From NCBI GenBank assembly GCA_946409635.1, contig CAMJXD010000003.1, positions 1 through 64,000 of the forward strand: DNA of 64,000 nucleotides, written 5' to 3'. Source of the DNA: an uncultured Prevotellaceae bacterium (lineage in GTDB: Bacteria; Bacteroidota; Bacteroidia; Bacteroidales; Muribaculaceae). Made by a program: the position numbers and the translations under genes. This document shows, piece by piece, positions 61,669 to 64,000 of the stretch. A model generated the notes under the pieces. That model did no database searches, had not been told where the DNA came from, and saw only the letters and a list, made by a program, of their open reading frames with translations. Within the stretch, counting starts at the first letter, position 1, and each line of letters begins with the position of its first letter.

Positions 61669-62156
61669 GGCTGCTGGGGCGCTATGGGTTCAACCAGAGC
61701 CACGGCATAGGCCGCGATGCCCTCACCCCGGCCCGTATAGCCCAGGCGCTCGGTCGTGGTCGCCTTGATGGAGACCTGATCGGTCGAACAGTCCATGCAG
61801 TCGGCCAGCTGGCGCTGCATGGCAGGGATGTGGGGGTTGATCTTGGGCTGCTCGGCACAGATGGTGATGTCGCAGTTGCCCAAGCGATATCCCCGCTGGC
61901 CTATCAGCGCCATCACGTGGCGCAGCAGCAGTCGGCTGTCGATGCCCTTATAACGGGGATCGGTATCGGGAAAATGGTAGCCGATGTCTCGCAGTGCCAG
62001 TGCGCCCAGCAGGGCGTCACACAAGGCATGAATGGCGACGTCGGCATCGCTGTGTCCCAGAAGTCCCTGCGACCAGGGGATATTCACACCCCCGAGCCAC
62101 AGTTCCCGCCCCTGGACCAGGCGATGAACGTCAAATCCCATTCCCACTCGTGTCAT
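61665..62156 (-). CDS. ispF: 2-C-methyl-D-erythritol 2,4-cyclodiphosphate synthase
   Basis: 163 residues, normal length. MEP isoprenoid pathway: cyclises CDP-methylerythritol phosphate. Metal site Asp and His in GFDVHR and GHSDADV, then DIGYHFPDTDPRYKGIDS and the C-terminal KATTTERLGYTGRGEGIAAYAV. The ATG at 62156 is preferred over a TTG three codons upstream. Confidence 0.97.
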   Translation of the reverse strand: MTRVGMGFDVHRLVQGRELWLGGVNIPWSQGLLGHSDADVAIHALCDALLGALALRDIGYHFPDTDPRYKGIDSRLLLRHVMALIGQRGYRLGNCDITICAEQPKINPHIPAMQRQLADCMDCSTDQVSIKATTTERLGYTGRGEGIAAYAVALVEPIAPQQP

Positions 62157-62195
62157 CGTTACCAACTGAGTTGACAGACGCTGTTACCAGCTATA

Positions 62196-63371
62196 CTAGT
62201 TGCGGCCGAACAAATCCTTGATGCCATCCATGTCAAACGACAGGGTAAAGCGCAGCGTCTGGTCGAGCGGGCTGTCCTGAGCCGTCGCAATTATGTAACC
62301 GGCATCAATCTGGAGGACCTTGAGCGCAAAACCGGCACCCAGACCGAAGTACTGACGATTGCCGGCAAACTTGCTCTCGTAGTAGTAACCACCGCGCAGG
62401 AAGAACTTGTGGTCATAGGAATACTCGGCACCCACCGAATAGGTGATGCGCTTGGCAAAGTTGTCCTTGAAGCTATCAAAGATACCCGAAATCGAGGACT
62501 TACTCTGCCATACCTCCAAGGCATCGCCATAGGCCTGGTTGTCGCCATCAAAGTCGGTCAATCGAGGCTTAGCAGGGACGAGCAGCTTGTTGGCATCGAG
62601 CGATAGCGTCAGGTTGTTAGCCTCGGCCAGGGGGAAGGTGAAGGCGGTACCGATCTTGAGGTTGGCAGGCAGGTAAGCGGGGTCGTTGCCCTTGTTGTAG
62701 GAGACCTTGGAACCGATGTTGGACAGGTTGAAGCCCAGCGACCACTGGCACTCGTTGCGTCCGATGATAGGATAGGTCGTGTAGTAGCCTGAAATGTCGG
62801 CTGCAAACGCTGTAGCGCTTGACGACTCGCCCGTGTTCATTGAGCTGTTGTATCCCAGGTCACTATAGATGAATCGCAGAGCGACACCCATAGAAAACTT
62901 CTCGCTCAGCTTGCGGCTATATCCGGCATCGACAGCCATCTCAAACGGGTGAATCGACGCTACAGCAGGGCCGTCGATGTCGGACAGCTGTACGTCACCC
63001 AACGAGAAATAACGCAGCGATGCGCTCACGGCCTGGTTATCGCCGCCACCCACCTTGTAATAACCGGTCAGGTTGGCCAGATAGATGTCGTTGACCAGCT
63101 TGCGCAACCAGGGCGTATAGGACAGGGAGACGCCCGCCTGGCTGTAGGCAAAGGCATACTTCGACGGATTCCAGAACTGGGAGTTGACATCGGGCTCGGT
63201 AGCGGCGCCCAGGTCACCCATCGAGGCGCCACGTGCATCGGGCGCGATGGCCAGAGATGTCACACCCGTGGTGATAGGGTTGAACTCGGTGTCCTTGATA
63301 TCAGTCTGGCCGACAGCCGTCATGGAGCATGCCATCAAGGCGGCAGCAACTATGCATTTGTTCAATTTCAT
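62196..63371 (-). CDS. porV: PorV-like outer-membrane protein of the type IX secretion system
   Basis: 391 residues. Signal peptide about 1-22 (AVGQ). Family-typical opening TTGVTSLAIAPDARGASMGDLGAATEPDVNSQFWNPSKYAF, then a 14-strand FadL-like barrel ending GIKDLFGRN. PorV shuttles T9SS cargo from the translocon to the attachment complex. Its presence implies this organism has a type IX system, although other por genes are outside the window. The ATG at 63371 is chosen over a TTG two codons earlier. Confidence 0.93.
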   Translation of the reverse strand: MKLNKCIVAAALMACSMTAVGQTDIKDTEFNPITTGVTSLAIAPDARGASMGDLGAATEPDVNSQFWNPSKYAFAYSQAGVSLSYTPWLRKLVNDIYLANLTGYYKVGGGDNQAVSASLRYFSLGDVQLSDIDGPAVASIHPFEMAVDAGYSRKLSEKFSMGVALRFIYSDLGYNSSMNTGESSSATAFAADISGYYTTYPIIGRNECQWSLGFNLSNIGSKVSYNKGNDPAYLPANLKIGTAFTFPLAEANNLTLSLDANKLLVPAKPRLTDFDGDNQAYGDALEVWQSKSSISGIFDSFKDNFAKRITYSVGAEYSYDHKFFLRGGYYYESKFAGNRQYFGLGAGFALKVLQIDAGYIIATAQDSPLDQTLRFTLSFDMDGIKDLFGRN

Positions 63372-63476
63372 TTCCAATCTCTATAATTTGGTTTGTCTTT
63401 ACCTAATTAACTACAAAAAGCCCATTTTATTGTATGCCCGTGTCGATTAATGCTACATATCGGTCACAAGCCGTGG

Positions 63477-64000
63477 TTAACCGCCACCCAGCAGCATGTT
63501 AATCATGTCCAGCACGTCGGTGACATTGACCATGCCATCGGCATGGACATCGGCTGCATCTAGGTCAAGACCCGTGGCATCACCGTTGGACAAATAGTTG
63601 ATGAGGTCCAAGACATCGGTGATGTTGAACTTCCCGTCGGCATTGACATCGCCGGTCACGGCCGGTGCATCGAGATAAGGCAGATAGACGTCGGTCACGT
63701 CACGCACCTGGTACTTGCTGGTCTGGGTCGTCACCTCAAAGAAGGCCGTTTGCCTGACACCGGTCACGTCGACCGTCTGGTGGGAGCTGGCCGTGCTGCC
63801 GCCCTGGTTGAAGACGAAGTTCACGCTATAGTTGGACCCCGTGATGGTAAAGGTCTTGTAATAGAACTTCTCGCCATGCACCATGCGGGTGTCGGTGATC
63901 ACCTCGCCAGGCCAGTTGCCGCACAGCTGGGCATTGCCGCTGTCCCAGCAGTAATAGGTCACGCGGGGCCAGTTGTTGGGGGCGGCGGTGGGATCCTTGA
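63477..64000 (-). CDS. C-terminal part of a secreted starch-binding-type protein with dockerin-like tail (partial)
   Basis: The frame continues past base 64000 (residues PTAAPNNWPRV are still in frame), so only the last about 174 residues are seen. A carbohydrate-binding-type beta domain (VTYYCWDSGNAQLCGNWPGE, FYYKTFTITGSNYSVNFVFNQGG) resembles the starch-binding modules near the C-terminus of Bacteroidales alpha-amylases. Two dockerin-like repeats end it (GDVNADGKFNITDVLDLI and ADVHADGMVNVTDVLDMI). Probably an amylase-type enzyme; the catalytic part is off the window. Upstream of porV on the same strand with a 105-bp gap. Confidence 0.75.
   Translation of the reverse strand, partial: KDPTAAPNNWPRVTYYCWDSGNAQLCGNWPGEVITDTRMVHGEKFYYKTFTITGSNYSVNFVFNQGGSTASSHQTVDVTGVRQTAFFEVTTQTSKYQVRDVTDVYLPYLDAPAVTGDVNADGKFNITDVLDLINYLSNGDATGLDLDAADVHADGMVNVTDVLDMINMLLGGG

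Overview
The window looks like chromosomal DNA of a gut Bacteroidales bacterium (Bacteroidota), probably Prevotella- or Muribaculaceae-like. Evidence: repeated Bacteroidota-type promoters (TAnnTTTG -7 boxes, mostly TACCTTTG), a PorV-type outer-membrane protein of the type IX secretion system, an LptE/SecG envelope operon, NigD-like, DUF3467 and four-helix-bundle proteins, and many secreted proteins with dockerin-like calcium-binding ends. Most genes are GC-rich. The left-end element, part of a glycosyltransferase and part of a TIR gene are visibly more AT-rich.

Layout. (1) 1-5054: a tRNA with anticodon CAT (minus strand) has been invaded at its 3' end by a 4.9-kb integrative element. The element carries a tyrosine integrase, two paralogous helix-turn-helix genes and a DUF3987 gene. 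It has a 16-bp core repeat at both ends and matching internal arm-site repeats. The original tRNA terminator is now stranded at 54-87, and directly behind it is the 5' end of a group IIC intron that leaves the window. (2) 5055-6344 is essentially gene-free. (3) 6345-18411: housekeeping and envelope genes: WbqC-like protein, signal peptidase I, a PH-domain protein, a TrmH-type methyltransferase, lipoproteins, MgtE, RsmA/KsgA, a flippase-like membrane protein and a glycosyltransferase. (4) 18752-22574: an envelope operon (acyltransferase, sigma-54 activator, LptE, TPR protein, SecG). (5) 22689-32993: an M28 peptidase/glutaminyl cyclase-like lipoprotein, a YwqG-like protein, prolyl oligopeptidase, a short UvrA homologue, a four-helix-bundle protein, RuvB and a polysaccharide flippase. 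(6) 33120-42121: a dockerin-tailed phosphodiester glycosidase, the SufBCDS iron-sulfur operon and a dockerin-tailed CotH protein. (7) 42438-46748, minus strand: the run lolD, lipoprotein, DUF3467, cysS, GT2. (8) 46879-49720: a double-TIR protein and metK, the latter behind a SAM-II riboswitch and terminator. (9) 49944-60576: a porin with a stop codon in its signal peptide, recA, a second CotH-dockerin protein and three large secreted modular proteins. (10) 60595-64000, minus strand: an acyltransferase, IspF, PorV and the end of a starch-binding-type dockerin protein.

Themes. Seven secreted proteins carry one or two dockerin-like repeats, but no cohesin or scaffoldin is present here. Several gene leaders contain short tandem repeats with unrelated 7-14-bp units. 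Three genes (TIR, UvrA-like, ruvB) have a promoter so close to the start codon that the mRNA should be leaderless or nearly so. The strongest candidates for something new are the TIR-TIR-coiled-coil-L7/L12-like protein, the minimal tRNA-borne element, and the dockerin-like tails in a T9SS organism without visible cohesins.
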